Virus record (IMG/VR): IMGVR_UViG_3300048996_000177
Span: 1 to 60,625 of that record
From: a virus
Direction: 5' to 3' (one strand)
DNA length: 60,625 bases
Position 1 is the stretch's first letter; the number at the start of each line of letters is the position of its first letter. A program made the position numbers and the translations under genes. The notes beneath the pieces are model-generated. The model was given only the letters and a program-made list of their open reading frames with translations, searched no databases and had not been told where the DNA came from. This document shows, piece by piece, positions 7,709-16,915 of this stretch.

Positions 7709-8239
7709 ATGATGCCCGTTACACGTGGTGGACGTGTGAAGTCGAATAACCCGAATGCTGTACGGCAAAGAATCCGTAATGCAAAAGGTAATTTGAACGA
7801 AGATATTGAAGCATTGTATGGAAAGCCATTATCAGAATGGGATTTCCAGGAATTGCAGTGTGGCAAGCCCCGCAACAAAGACGGCAAGGTTTCCCGAAAG
7901 GGAAAGAAACCGAAATGGATTTCTCCGGCAATGGCACAGGAAGCCATGCGCCGGTTGGCGTCCATGACGTCGGAAGAGGTTGGCAAATACGCCGGTGAAG
8001 CTGTCGCCACGATGGTGGATCTGATGCAGAATGCCAACGTCGAGATCGTTCGATTCCAGGCCGCACAATACGTGTTGAATCAGATCATGGGTATGCCAAC
8101 GATTCGTACCGAAGGCACCGTAGATGTGAATGTCCACGCATTCCTGGCGGACGTAATCCGCAACCCGGATGGTGTGGAACACCCTGTCATTGAAGGCACG
8201 TACACGGTCGAGGAAGAAGAAGACGATGACGACGAATGA
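7709..8239 (+). CDS. Putative terminase small subunit
   Basis: 176 residues from ATG 7709, after GAAAGGGGG. It is called from position (first gene of the packaging operon, just before the large terminase) and build: basic N-terminal DNA-contacting part, helical centre (MAQEAMRRLASMTSEEVGKY and onward), acidic tail. The AQYVLNQIMGMP stretch recalls phage small terminases. Direct homology is not certain; it could be another DNA-packaging accessory protein. Confidence 0.55.
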   Translation: MMPVTRGGRVKSNNPNAVRQRIRNAKGNLNEDIEALYGKPLSEWDFQELQCGKPRNKDGKVSRKGKKPKWISPAMAQEAMRRLASMTSEEVGKYAGEAVATMVDLMQNANVEIVRFQAAQYVLNQIMGMPTIRTEGTVDVNVHAFLADVIRNPDGVEHPVIEGTYTVEEEEDDDDE

Positions 8240-8429
8240 CGATGGGCAAACACCTCCGCCGGTGACCGAAGGAATGGCCGCCGACCCCAAGTTCAAGATT
8301 GGGCAAACGGTAACCGTGGCAGAATCCACGTGGAAGGCAACGATCATCGGATATGACATGATTCTCGTTCCGAACGTTCGGTATGACGACGGGTCGACTG
8401 ACCACGTGCTGGAACGGGATCTGTCGTGA
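8226..8429 (+). CDS. Small KOW/SH3-like protein, unknown
   Basis: 67 residues, overlapping the previous gene. The core FKIGQTVTVAE ... YDDGSTDHVLERDL looks like a small beta-barrel (SH3/KOW type). Function unknown. Confidence 0.6.
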   Translation: MTTNDDGQTPPPVTEGMAADPKFKIGQTVTVAESTWKATIIGYDMILVPNVRYDDGSTDHVLERDLS

Positions 8430-8716
8430 GTGACCAATCATCCGTGTGTACGACATGCGGCAACACGGCGGAATGGCACCGGATTAACAACCCGCGTCAC
8501 CGGTTCTCGGCGGTCAATGATGGCCTGAATACGTTCGCACCGGAGGATTCCACACCGGACAGTCGGGTTGTGCCCATGACGATGCCGTTCGATCCCGTAC
8601 TGCGCATGGCGTTGATTGACAAGGGTGTTATCACCGTCGCCGATCTGGACGCGGCGGACGCGAAAATCAAACACCTGACGGGTGGGTTGACTGATGGTAG
8701 AACGGAAACGCGTTAA
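8426..8716 (+). CDS. Small protein with CxxC motif, unknown
   Basis: 96 residues, GTG start overlapping the previous stop (GTGA). CTTCG near residue 8 followed by H and HR may bind zinc. The C-terminal half is helical. Confidence 0.6.
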   Translation: MSDQSSVCTTCGNTAEWHRINNPRHRFSAVNDGLNTFAPEDSTPDSRVVPMTMPFDPVLRMALIDKGVITVADLDAADAKIKHLTGGLTDGRTETR

Positions 8717-8942
8717 TGGCCGGGATCAATACGGCAACCTGACATCCAGTGCCAAGATCGAATCGGGCACCGAATACGGCGGTGTGGACGGCGTGATTCA
8801 GCCGCCCCCGCATGTGGCGAATTCCCGGGAAATGCTGATGCAGGTTTACCAAACCGATCCGGCAGCCGGGGCAATCAAATACCTGGATGGGCACACGGAT
8901 GCTGAGCATCAGCCCATTCCGGAGACCAAGAAAATCGTTTAG
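8694..8942 (+). CDS. Small protein, unknown
   Basis: 82 residues, starts inside the end of the previous gene. Polar, no clear fold. Lies directly upstream of the large terminase. Confidence 0.6.
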   Translation: MVERKRVNGRDQYGNLTSSAKIESGTEYGGVDGVIQPPPHVANSREMLMQVYQTDPAAGAIKYLDGHTDAEHQPIPETKKIV

Positions 8943-8966
8943 TACCAACCGTCAGAGGCGGATGCA

Positions 8967-10352
8967 ATGGCCGGGGTGTTTGATAAAGGCGCATATTTCG
9001 ACAAGATGAATTACCATCCACACCCCGGGCAGACCGAATTTCATAACTGCGTCAAGCGATTCCGTGTTGCACCCAATGGTCGTCGTTTCGGTAAGACGAT
9101 GATGGGTGCATACGAAGTCGAACCAACGGCATTCACCGTGTCGAAGCACATCACCGGTGGTGCGCAGATGGGATGGATTTGCGGTCCTCAATATTCTGAT
9201 GCGGAAAAAGAATTCAAGATCGTTTATGATGATTTCCGTAAGATTGGGATCGACAAAGAATCCATCAAATTCCAGAACAATGTCGACAATGGACAGATGA
9301 AAATCGTCACCAACTGGGGTTTTGAGCTGGTATGTAAATCGGCCAAGCACCCCGAAACATTGGTTGGTGACGGGCTTGATTTCGTGTTGATGGTCGAGGC
9401 CGGTCGACACAAAAGACGTACCTGGGCACAGTACATTCGCCCGACGTTGTCTGATAAAAAGGGTTGGGCAGCGTTTACCGGTGTGCCAGAAGGTAAATCG
9501 GAAAATTCGCTGTTGTATTCGCTGTTCAACCGGGGTCGTGACCCGAAGTTCCCATCATGGTGGAGTCAGAGGTTCCCCAGTTGGAGCAATACGGTCATTT
9601 TCCCGGGTGGACGGCAAGACCCGGAAATTGTTGAAGCTGCAGCCGATTTGACCGAAGATGAATTCAATCGCCAGTACGGCGCGCAGTTCGTCGATAAAGT
9701 CGGTGCGGTAATGCAGGAATGGGATGACGATATCCACCTGGGTACGTTTCCCTACAATCCCGCATGGCCTTTGTACATGGCGATTGACTATGGGTTCACC
9801 AACCCTTTCGTGGTGTTATTCATTCAGGTGGATGAATGGGGTCGCGTATACGTGATCAAAGAAGATCGGTGGACACAGGTTGATACCGTACAGGTCGCAC
9901 GAAATCTGTTGGAAATGTACCCGTCGTATGCATCACCGCTGATCTCGAAATGCGTTCGCATGTACCCGGATCCGGCAGAGCCGGACGACACGATGACCAT
10001 GTCAAACGCATTGAAGATTCCGGCGATGAAGAACACGGGCGGGGAATTGAAAACCCGACTGGCGTTAATCCGCCAGGCGTTGAAGACAAAACCCGAACAC
10101 GTCCCAGTGGGACACCCGGACAGACAACCCGGTTTGTTCATTGATCGATCGTGCGAAACGTTGGCCTGGGAAATGCGTGAAGGTTATCGATGGCCTGAAA
10201 CGCGATCCGAGGTCCGATCCGATTCAGAACACCCGATGGATAAAGATAACCACGGGACCGAAGCATTGGGGCGGTTCATGCGTGGTTATTTCGGCATCCC
10301 CGGAGAAACCATGACCCAGCGCCGGACACGACAGAGTAAGGGGTTGGGATGA
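8967..10352 (+). CDS. terL: Terminase large subunit
   Basis: 461 residues, the ATP-driven motor and nuclease that packs DNA into the prohead. Walker A variant APNGRRFGKT at about residues 33-42, Walker B-like DFVLMVEAG at about 137. The RNase H-type nuclease opens with AIDYGFTNP at about 272, and the late Asp is in the KDNHGTEALGRF region. Length is typical. It overlaps the portal gene by 4 nt. The acid after Walker B appears as MVE rather than the usual DE. Confidence 0.92.
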   Translation: MAGVFDKGAYFDKMNYHPHPGQTEFHNCVKRFRVAPNGRRFGKTMMGAYEVEPTAFTVSKHITGGAQMGWICGPQYSDAEKEFKIVYDDFRKIGIDKESIKFQNNVDNGQMKIVTNWGFELVCKSAKHPETLVGDGLDFVLMVEAGRHKRRTWAQYIRPTLSDKKGWAAFTGVPEGKSENSLLYSLFNRGRDPKFPSWWSQRFPSWSNTVIFPGGRQDPEIVEAAADLTEDEFNRQYGAQFVDKVGAVMQEWDDDIHLGTFPYNPAWPLYMAIDYGFTNPFVVLFIQVDEWGRVYVIKEDRWTQVDTVQVARNLLEMYPSYASPLISKCVRMYPDPAEPDDTMTMSNALKIPAMKNTGGELKTRLALIRQALKTKPEHVPVGHPDRQPGLFIDRSCETLAWEMREGYRWPETRSEVRSDSEHPMDKDNHGTEALGRFMRGYFGIPGETMTQRRTRQSKGLG

Positions 10353-11863
10353 CCGCGCCGTTCACGCCGTATTCAACGCTGAAGCCGATGATGCCCGCGA
10401 CGTTACCGTCATGGGTGCCGGATGAACTGGACAAGCAACGCATCGTTTCGTACCAGTTGTACGAACAGATTTATTGGAACGTTCCCGAGACGTTCAAAAT
10501 GGTGGCACGTGGCACCGAAGACAAACCCATCTATTTGCCCACAGCCAAGACGATCATCGAGACGATGAACCGGTTCACGGCGACGGACATGTCGGTGCGG
10601 TGTGGAGCCACGTTGTTGGACCCGGCCATAGAGGCCGATCGGACCGCCTATCAGGAAATCTGGGACGGTTTATTCGCCCGTGAACGGTTTTGGTCCAAAT
10701 TCACATCGAACAAACGCTACGGGCTAATCAGGGGTGATTGGTTGTGGTACATCATCGCCGACCCGTTGAAGCCCGAAGGCACGCGGATTTCGATCCGCAC
10801 GCTGGATCCCGCATCGTATTTTCCGATCTGGGACCCCGACGACATTGACCGGATCATCGGATGCCACATCGTTGATCAGATTAACAACGAAAAAGGCGAT
10901 GCGATCATTCGCCGGACGACGTACATCAAGCCCGGTGTGGCCGGTCGGAACGACGGTCAATGGATCACGAAAGAAATCGCCGAATTCGAGGTTGATGACT
11001 GGGGTGGTCCGAAGTCCAAGCCATTGCGCCAACTTAGCCCACTGACGGAAATCCCGGGTATCTCCAATCTGCCGGTGTACCACATCAAGAATTTTGATGA
11101 ACCGGCCAACCCGTTCGGATCTTCCGAAATGCGTGGATATGAACGGATCATCGCGGCGTGCAACCAGGCCATTTCGGATGAAGAATTGGCATTGGCGTTG
11201 GAAGGTTTGGGCATGTATTGGACGGATGCTCCTCCTCCCACCGATGACGCGGGCAACATTCTGAATTGGAACCTGGGACCGGGTCGTATGACGGAACTTC
11301 CCCCGGGCCACACCATGAACCGGTTGTCCGGCGTGTCATCGGTGTCGTCATCCCAGGACCACATCGCTTTCCTGATTTCGCAATTGCGTCAGGGTTCGGC
11401 CACACCGGATGTCGCAGTGGGTTCGGTGGACGTGTCGATCGCTGAATCGGGGATTGCGCTGGCATTGAAGTTCGCGCCGATCATCGCGCACAGTGGTGAA
11501 AAAGATGTATCGATCAAAGAAGTAATGTCGCAGATGTTTTACGACATCCAGAATCAATGGTTGCCCGTGTTCGAGAGTGTCAGCATTACTGGTGTCAAAG
11601 TGGAACCGGTATTTGGTGACAAGATCCCCACTGACCGTGCGGCAACGTTTGCCGAGTTGCAAGCCATGTTCGATCGCAACATCATTTCTGCCGCGTATTA
11701 TCGGTCAGAGGCCGAAAAATTGGGGTACGTATTCCCCGAGAGTTTGGAAGGCGACATCACAAAGGAATTGGCTGCGCGTGCATTGGCGGCTGATCCATTC
11801 GGTGACCGATTGGCAAATGAAGGCGGAGGCGGTGTTGACGATGGCACAGGGGAAACCCAGTAA
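10349..11863 (+). CDS. Portal protein
   Basis: 504 residues, follows the terminase with an ATGA overlap. Size, position and pattern (N-terminal clip/stem region, central helices, acidic Gly-rich C-terminus) fit the SPP1/HK97-type portal that forms the dodecameric DNA channel at one vertex. A tiny basic gene starts inside its 3' end. Confidence 0.85.
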   Translation: MTAPFTPYSTLKPMMPATLPSWVPDELDKQRIVSYQLYEQIYWNVPETFKMVARGTEDKPIYLPTAKTIIETMNRFTATDMSVRCGATLLDPAIEADRTAYQEIWDGLFARERFWSKFTSNKRYGLIRGDWLWYIIADPLKPEGTRISIRTLDPASYFPIWDPDDIDRIIGCHIVDQINNEKGDAIIRRTTYIKPGVAGRNDGQWITKEIAEFEVDDWGGPKSKPLRQLSPLTEIPGISNLPVYHIKNFDEPANPFGSSEMRGYERIIAACNQAISDEELALALEGLGMYWTDAPPPTDDAGNILNWNLGPGRMTELPPGHTMNRLSGVSSVSSSQDHIAFLISQLRQGSATPDVAVGSVDVSIAESGIALALKFAPIIAHSGEKDVSIKEVMSQMFYDIQNQWLPVFESVSITGVKVEPVFGDKIPTDRAATFAELQAMFDRNIISAAYYRSEAEKLGYVFPESLEGDITKELAARALAADPFGDRLANEGGGGVDDGTGETQ

Positions 11864-11915
11864 GGGAACGCCGAAGGACAAGCGTTTGAAGCGCAATAAG
11901 CGGGGTAAGAAGTAA
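11841..11915 (+). CDS. 24-aa highly basic peptide
   Basis: ATG 11841 lies inside the portal 3' end; 11 of 24 residues are Lys or Arg. Coupled to the next tiny gene by a one-base overlap. Small basic peptides at this position could bind DNA or head proteins, but function is unknown. Confidence 0.5.
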   Translation: MAQGKPSKGTPKDKRLKRNKRGKK

Positions 11916-12034
11916 TGGCACGCGCAGTAGCGGCGACGGGTAAACGGCTTCCGTCGTCCAAAGCCAAGCCCCGATGGGATTCGTCGAACGCGTTTATCAA
12001 CCCGGGCCGCCCGATCCCACGTAAGCCATATTGA
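11915..12034 (+). CDS. 39-aa basic peptide
   Basis: Starts on the last base of the previous stop and ends on the first base of the next start. Basic, with RPIPRKPY at the end. The precise one-base junctions on both sides support a real gene. Confidence 0.55.
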   Translation: MARAVAATGKRLPSSKAKPRWDSSNAFINPGRPIPRKPY

Positions 12035-12957
12035 TGGGACGCCGTATTCTGTCGGCCGCAACGAAAGCGAAAATCTCCGCATCGTTGAAAGGCAATAAGA
12101 ACGCGTACAGCGGTGGTCCCAAACGGGTCAACAAACCCCGGAAGCCGTTGTCCACACGGCAAAAGGTCGCGAATATCAACGCAGCGGCCAAGAAAAAGAA
12201 AATGACGTTGTCGCCCGACCAGATCGAGCGCCGACGAAAAGTCGCGCAGCGATTGCGTGGCATCGCCCGACAGGAAGAAGCGGGAATTTCCCCCGCCCAT
12301 TCCAAGCCCATTCCGAAACCGAATCGTCCAGATCCGGCGGATACCGAACGCGAGGAAATTCGTGTTCGTGTCCGGGGTCAGATTAAGGGCGCGACGGTAA
12401 AGAACAACAAGGGTCCCATGCATCTGGGGTCCGGGGATCAGTTCAACAACGGCGTCAAACAGCCCAAGTCCGGCACCAATTCGAAAGCCAAGAAGGTGGC
12501 CAAGAACAATTCGGGTAATACCGTGGTCGTCGGCAACAAGAATGGATCGACAACGGTTATCCACACCGACGCAAATACAACGGTGATCGTTAACCGGAGT
12601 AAGTCGGCCACGGTGGCTAAACCCAAAACCACGACTGGTGAAACCAGCGCCCAGTGGCGTCAACGGAATCCCGAGGTGGTAAGCGCGGCAGAACAGAAAG
12701 CCGCATCCCGGGCGAAGCCCCCGGCCGACCCGTTGGCCAAGCATGGCAATCCGAAGCCATTGCCCACGGCAAGTGCATTGCGGTCATTGAGCACTGATGA
12801 TTTGCAAGACCGGATTGCCAAGTCGACCAATGCATCGGAAACCAAGAAGTTGGTTAACGAGTTTAACCTTCGGATGGGCATCACGTACGAACCGATGAAA
12901 CGCCGTCCTCCACGGAATGCAACGAAGATTCCGAAGAAGCGGCGCACGACAAACTGA
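12034..12957 (+). CDS. Basic head-region protein with NUMOD3-like N-terminus
   Basis: 307 residues. The N-terminus ILSAATKAKISASLKGNKN matches the NUMOD3 DNA-binding motif usually attached to homing nucleases, but no nuclease domain follows. The middle contains GNTVVVGNKNGSTTVIH, a beta-rich Asn/Gly run resembling the motifs at about 0.6 and 5.75 kb. Very Lys/Arg/Pro-rich overall. It lies between portal and Mu F-like genes, so it may be an internal head protein. Confidence 0.65.
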   Translation: MGRRILSAATKAKISASLKGNKNAYSGGPKRVNKPRKPLSTRQKVANINAAAKKKKMTLSPDQIERRRKVAQRLRGIARQEEAGISPAHSKPIPKPNRPDPADTEREEIRVRVRGQIKGATVKNNKGPMHLGSGDQFNNGVKQPKSGTNSKAKKVAKNNSGNTVVVGNKNGSTTVIHTDANTTVIVNRSKSATVAKPKTTTGETSAQWRQRNPEVVSAAEQKAASRAKPPADPLAKHGNPKPLPTASALRSLSTDDLQDRIAKSTNASETKKLVNEFNLRMGITYEPMKRRPPRNATKIPKKRRTTN

Positions 12958-12970
12958 TCGGGGGTGTGGA

Positions 12971-13855
12971 ATGGCGGCTGAACCTGATCGTGATCCGTTG
13001 ATCAAATACGTGGCATTGCAAGTCAAGATGGATGCGCGTATGCGACGACTGTTGGTGGAAGCAGCCATTACCACAGCCCGGAAAATCATCAAACTGGGTT
13101 CCACACCCGGGGTTGGTGCGCGGACGCGTGAAGCCCAGTTGGCGATGTATTTGCAGTATTTGAAAGAGGACCAGGAAGAATTGTGGACCAACACAATTCA
13201 GCCATTGATCGAATCGTATTTTCCAAAGGCGAACGCAACCGCAGAATCGGCCGCCGAATACATCGATCAGGTGTTACGGTCGGCAGTTGGAGAGAAAACG
13301 GCGGCGGGGCTGTTGGAAGGCATCCGGGTCCAAGCAAAAATAGCATCGCAGTTCGACATGGATTCACGCGTCCAACGGTTATCCGGGCGGGTGTGGAAGA
13401 ACGCGGCAATCAACACCGCGAGAATCCAGAGAATCGTACAGAAACATTTGATCACCGGAACGGTGGATCCACGCGAGTTGGCGAACGATGTCAAGCGGTT
13501 CATCGATCCCGGTACCCCTGGCGGCGTGTCATACGCGGCAATGCGTCTGGCACGTACGGAAATCAACGGGGCATTTCATGACCGGCAACGGACCATCGCG
13601 GAAGAACGTCCGTGGGTTAAGGCGGTCAAATGGAACCTGTCCAAATCCCATCCCACACCGGACATCTGTGATCAATACGCACGTGATCATAGCCCGGGGT
13701 TCAACCGGGGTGAGTACATCCCGGAAGAAATGCCGGATAAACCCCATCCACAGTGTTTGTGTTGGCAGACATACGTGTTGCCATCGGACCGCGCGATGGT
13801 GGACATATTCCGGGCGCAACTTGGAAAGGCCCCATTGGTCCGAAAGGCGGCGTGA
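12971..13855 (+). CDS. Mu F-like minor head protein
   Basis: 294 residues. The C-terminal half shows the Mu F/SPP1 gp7 pattern: RLARTEINGAFHDRQR, then W-x-K-A-VKWNLSKSHPTPDICDQYA and the closing PHPQCLCW. Such proteins sit near the portal and assist head assembly or DNA entry. ATG 12971 follows a GGGGTGTGGA ribosome binding site. Confidence 0.85.
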   Translation: MAAEPDRDPLIKYVALQVKMDARMRRLLVEAAITTARKIIKLGSTPGVGARTREAQLAMYLQYLKEDQEELWTNTIQPLIESYFPKANATAESAAEYIDQVLRSAVGEKTAAGLLEGIRVQAKIASQFDMDSRVQRLSGRVWKNAAINTARIQRIVQKHLITGTVDPRELANDVKRFIDPGTPGGVSYAAMRLARTEINGAFHDRQRTIAEERPWVKAVKWNLSKSHPTPDICDQYARDHSPGFNRGEYIPEEMPDKPHPQCLCWQTYVLPSDRAMVDIFRAQLGKAPLVRKAA

Positions 13856-14040
13856 TGGTCAGTTCGAAAGGTGGCAAGGCCGGGTTCGTTTACAAGAACC
13901 GACAAGATGTATACCGCGCGTTGCGACGTGAAGGTAAATCGAAAACCGTCGCTGCGAAAATCGCGAATGCAGGACACACCAAAATGGGACGCAAGAATAT
14001 GGCCAAAAAGGCCGCGCGTACCCGGAAGATCAAGCGGTAA
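13855..14040 (+). CDS. Small conserved basic protein (VYRALRR/AAKIANAG type)
   Basis: 61 residues starting one base inside the previous stop. The pattern (VYRALRREGKSKTVAAKIANAGHT, basic end) is one I associate with short actinobacterial and phage proteins of unknown role. Likely helix-hairpin-helix and nucleic-acid binding. Confidence 0.7.
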   Translation: MVSSKGGKAGFVYKNRQDVYRALRREGKSKTVAAKIANAGHTKMGRKNMAKKAARTRKIKR

Positions 14041-14080
14041 TCCCCAGCGGGGAACTGGCCAGAGGCCACAACGAAAGGGC

Positions 14081-14734
14081 ATGACGATGGGCGACACGCA
14101 GGATAACAACGGGACCGGCGGAGACGGCGGTACGGGAACTGGTGATAACGGGGGTTCCACGGGTACCGCCGATACCACCAAGACCGGCGACACGGGCACA
14201 CAGGGCACCGGAAATGGCACGGATTCGACCGGTACCGCCGATGCCGTTTCCCGGGCCGACTACGACGCGTTGATGAAGCGTATGCAGGCCGCTGATCGTC
14301 GTGCGCAAGCCGAGGAAAACGCCCGAAAGGCGTTGGAGGACAAGGACAAGTCGGAAGCGGAATTGGCCAAGCAACGGGCCGCCGAAGCGGAAACCAAGCT
14401 CGCGGAAATGGCCCAGGATCGCAAGAACGACAAGTTGTTGAACGCGTTCCTGTCCGACACTTCTGTCGGGTGGCACAATTCCACTGACGCATTCAATCTT
14501 CTCCGCACTTCGTTCATGGATGGTGTGGAGGTGGACGACGCGGGTGTTGTCACGGGACTGGGACCGGCGATCAAGAAGTTGGCCAAGGATCGTGAATACC
14601 TCGTCAAACCCGCCGGAACGTCGGAGGCGACCGGCAACGCCCAGAACGGGAACCGCAAGGGCTCGGATGGGAAAGACACGCAAAAGGATAAAGAGGAAAT
14701 GCAGAAGCGTTTCCCCGCTGCATTCGGATTCTGA
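14081..14734 (+). CDS. Scaffolding protein
   Basis: 217 residues. Gly/Thr-rich disordered N-terminus, long charged coiled coil at about 60-115 (ADYDALMKRMQAADRRAQAEE and onward), and a basic C-terminal end, as in gp20-type phage scaffolds that guide capsid assembly. It lies just before the capsid genes. Starts at ATG 14081 after CGAAAGGG; ATG 14087 is an alternative. Confidence 0.8.
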   Translation: MTMGDTQDNNGTGGDGGTGTGDNGGSTGTADTTKTGDTGTQGTGNGTDSTGTADAVSRADYDALMKRMQAADRRAQAEENARKALEDKDKSEAELAKQRAAEAETKLAEMAQDRKNDKLLNAFLSDTSVGWHNSTDAFNLLRTSFMDGVEVDDAGVVTGLGPAIKKLAKDREYLVKPAGTSEATGNAQNGNRKGSDGKDTQKDKEEMQKRFPAAFGF

Positions 14735-14767
14735 CCGTTTACGGTCGCCTTCGGAAAGGAAAAGTGA

Positions 14768-15217
14768 ATGACCCGTATTGACAAGGTCGAACCGGGAGCG
14801 GGCAATTTCCGCGCACCGATCGACGTCAACTTCGCGTACACGGCGAACCTGCCGGACATGGCACACGCGGATCTGAACAAAATGATCTGTGTGTCGCTCA
14901 ACGCCAACGGCCGTGTGGTTCGGACCACTCCGCTGGCATCGCCCACTGGGCTCGTCGGCGTGATTTGCCTCGGGGAGCCGGTCAAGGCCGGTTTTGTCGT
15001 GGATGTCATGCAGACGGCGGAGTTGGTGGAATTCACCCTGTTCGGGGGCGGGGCTGCGGCATCCGGTACCCCGTACTTCTCCAACGCGGACGGTGCCGGT
15101 GGCTATTCGCCCGGCCTCACTCCCGGTGCGACCATCGCGCGACTCGGCCACACGGTCGAAGCGACGCGGTTCATCCTTCGTCTCAACGCGGGCCTCGGCG
15201 CTCGCGCTGCGGCGTAA
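14768..15217 (+). CDS. Putative capsid decoration/stabilisation protein
   Basis: 149 residues, beta-rich, Gly/Ala-rich end. It has a GAGNFRAPIDVNF opening and a GLVGVICLGEPVKAG core like DUF2190-type capsid decoration proteins, and sits just before the major capsid gene. RBS GGAAAGGAAAAG. Role inferred. Confidence 0.6.
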   Translation: MTRIDKVEPGAGNFRAPIDVNFAYTANLPDMAHADLNKMICVSLNANGRVVRTTPLASPTGLVGVICLGEPVKAGFVVDVMQTAELVEFTLFGGGAAASGTPYFSNADGAGGYSPGLTPGATIARLGHTVEATRFILRLNAGLGARAAA

Positions 15218-15242
15218 TCGATACAGGAAGGGAGGATAGGCA

Positions 15243-16379
15243 ATGGGACAGGGATTCAATCAGCACGGCGATATCCTGGATCGTACCAAGGATGGCCGTG
15301 AACTCAACGGTCTGTGGGCGGATTACCAGGCGGTGCTCGCGGATTACAACGCGCAGCGTCAGACGTTGGTCAACTTCCTCACCGTTCCCGTGACGGAGCC
15401 GATTGTTTCGGTTCCGATCATCGGCAAGGGCGGGTCGTTCGAAAAGGCGTCGGAGTACGGTGTTCCGAAGGGAATCCGGCCGGGCGTCAACTTCTACGAC
15501 ATGGGAATGCCGTTCGAATGGTTCGACCTGGCCGCGCGTTTCACGTGGATGTTCCTCGCGGACGCGAACCAGGCCCAGGTCGACGCGGTACAGAATGCCG
15601 CGATCGAAGCGGATTCTCAGCTGCTGTTCAACAACGTCATGCAGCGGGTTTTTGACCCGACGAACAGCCCGGCCCTCATTTCCGGCAACCCGTACACCGT
15701 GTACGGATTCTGGAATGCGGACGGGACCGTTCCTCCGCCGTACCGCACGTCGACGTTCCTGGGATCCCACACCCACTACACGACGACCAATGGTGCGACG
15801 TTGGAAGCGTCGGATCTCGATGATCTGATCGAGAACGTCACGGAGCACGGGTACACCAAGGCGTTGGGGTACCGGATCGTCGTCATGATCAACAAGGCCC
15901 AGGCGCCGGTCATCCGATCCTTCCGCTCCGCTGCGTCGAACACCGTGCCCGGTACCGTGGATGCCACGCACGCGGACTGGGACTTCATTCCGGCCCAGGG
16001 TACGAACTCCACGCTGATGCCGCGTGAAGTGGTGTTGCTCGGTGGTCAGCCCGCACCGACGCTCAATGGGTTGACGATCATCGGTTCGTACGGTGACGCG
16101 CTGATCGCCCAGGACGATTACATTCCGGCGGGATATCTGTTCTGTTTCGCCACGGGTGGACCGGCCAACCTGCAAAACCCGATCGGTATCCGCCAGCACA
16201 GCAATCCTGCGTTGCAGGGCATGCGGTTGGTCAAGGGCCCGAACCCGGATTACCCGCTGATCGATTCGTACTACATCCGGGGCTTCGGTCTCGGTGTTCG
16301 TCAGCGTGGTGCGGCTGCGGTCATGCAGGTCGTCGTCGGTACCACGTACACTCCGCCCGCCGATTACGTCGCGATCTGA
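15243..16379 (+). CDS. Major capsid protein
   Basis: 378 residues, HK97-fold type by size, order (scaffold, decoration, capsid) and late beta-rich P-domain-like end. RBS GGGAGG. Codon use is the most biased toward C/G third positions in the genome (for example GTC, GCG, CTC), as expected for the most abundant virion protein. Confidence 0.88.
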   Translation: MGQGFNQHGDILDRTKDGRELNGLWADYQAVLADYNAQRQTLVNFLTVPVTEPIVSVPIIGKGGSFEKASEYGVPKGIRPGVNFYDMGMPFEWFDLAARFTWMFLADANQAQVDAVQNAAIEADSQLLFNNVMQRVFDPTNSPALISGNPYTVYGFWNADGTVPPPYRTSTFLGSHTHYTTTNGATLEASDLDDLIENVTEHGYTKALGYRIVVMINKAQAPVIRSFRSAASNTVPGTVDATHADWDFIPAQGTNSTLMPREVVLLGGQPAPTLNGLTIIGSYGDALIAQDDYIPAGYLFCFATGGPANLQNPIGIRQHSNPALQGMRLVKGPNPDYPLIDSYYIRGFGLGVRQRGAAAVMQVVVGTTYTPPADYVAI

Positions 16380-16395
16380 TAAGGAGGTATGAATT

Positions 16396-16806
16396 ATGGC
16401 CGAAGGCGAATTCTGGAAAGGCCACGAACTCACCACTCCGATCAGTGACGAACTTCGTGCGGAACTGACGGCCCGGTCGAAGGATACATTGATCCAACGA
16501 CTGGACAAGGAAGCGGCCAACAAGGCGCACCGGGAATCGTTGCTGTCGCAGGAATCCGACGACGACGACACTGGTGACGGGGTCGAGTCCGAAGAGGACA
16601 CCGACGAGGGCGAAGAGGAAACCGAGGAAGTCCCGTACGACAAGTGGACCAACGCGGAACTCATCGCCGAAATCGACGACCGCAACGAATCCCGTGTGGA
16701 GGCGGGTCTCGAACCGCTTCCGAACAAGGGGAAAAAGCCCGAGCTGGTCGCGACGTTGGAAGCGGATGACGCCGAAGACGACGACGAGTCGGAAGAAAAC
16801 GAGTAA
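16396..16806 (+). CDS. Acidic protein with SAP/Rho-N-like motif
   Basis: 136 residues. A long acidic stretch (about 45-80) precedes WTNAELIAEIDDRN ... GKKPELVATLEAD, a short two-helix motif of the SAP/Rho-N/HeH type often found after phage capsid genes. RBS AAGGAGG. Perhaps a head-completion or internal protein; role not established. Confidence 0.65.
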   Translation: MAEGEFWKGHELTTPISDELRAELTARSKDTLIQRLDKEAANKAHRESLLSQESDDDDTGDGVESEEDTDEGEEETEEVPYDKWTNAELIAEIDDRNESRVEAGLEPLPNKGKKPELVATLEADDAEDDDESEENE

Positions 16807-16915
16807 CACCCCATGATGCGATTGGGGGGTCTGATTGTGTCTGTGCCGTTCCCCGACCGGTATTGCCACATGACGACCCCCCGACCGTGTTTACAGCCCC
16901 CATTGGAGCGTTCAG

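Noticed and set aside
14030-15259. 409-residue minus-strand frame
   Set aside because: Antisense to the scaffold and decoration genes; Arg/Gly-rich nonsense-like composition.
15183-16871. 562-residue open frame on the minus strand opposite the capsid genes
   Set aside because: Shadow of strongly biased G/C-ending codons in the plus-strand capsid genes; Ser/Arg low-complexity product, no start signals, and it would be antisense to certain genes.
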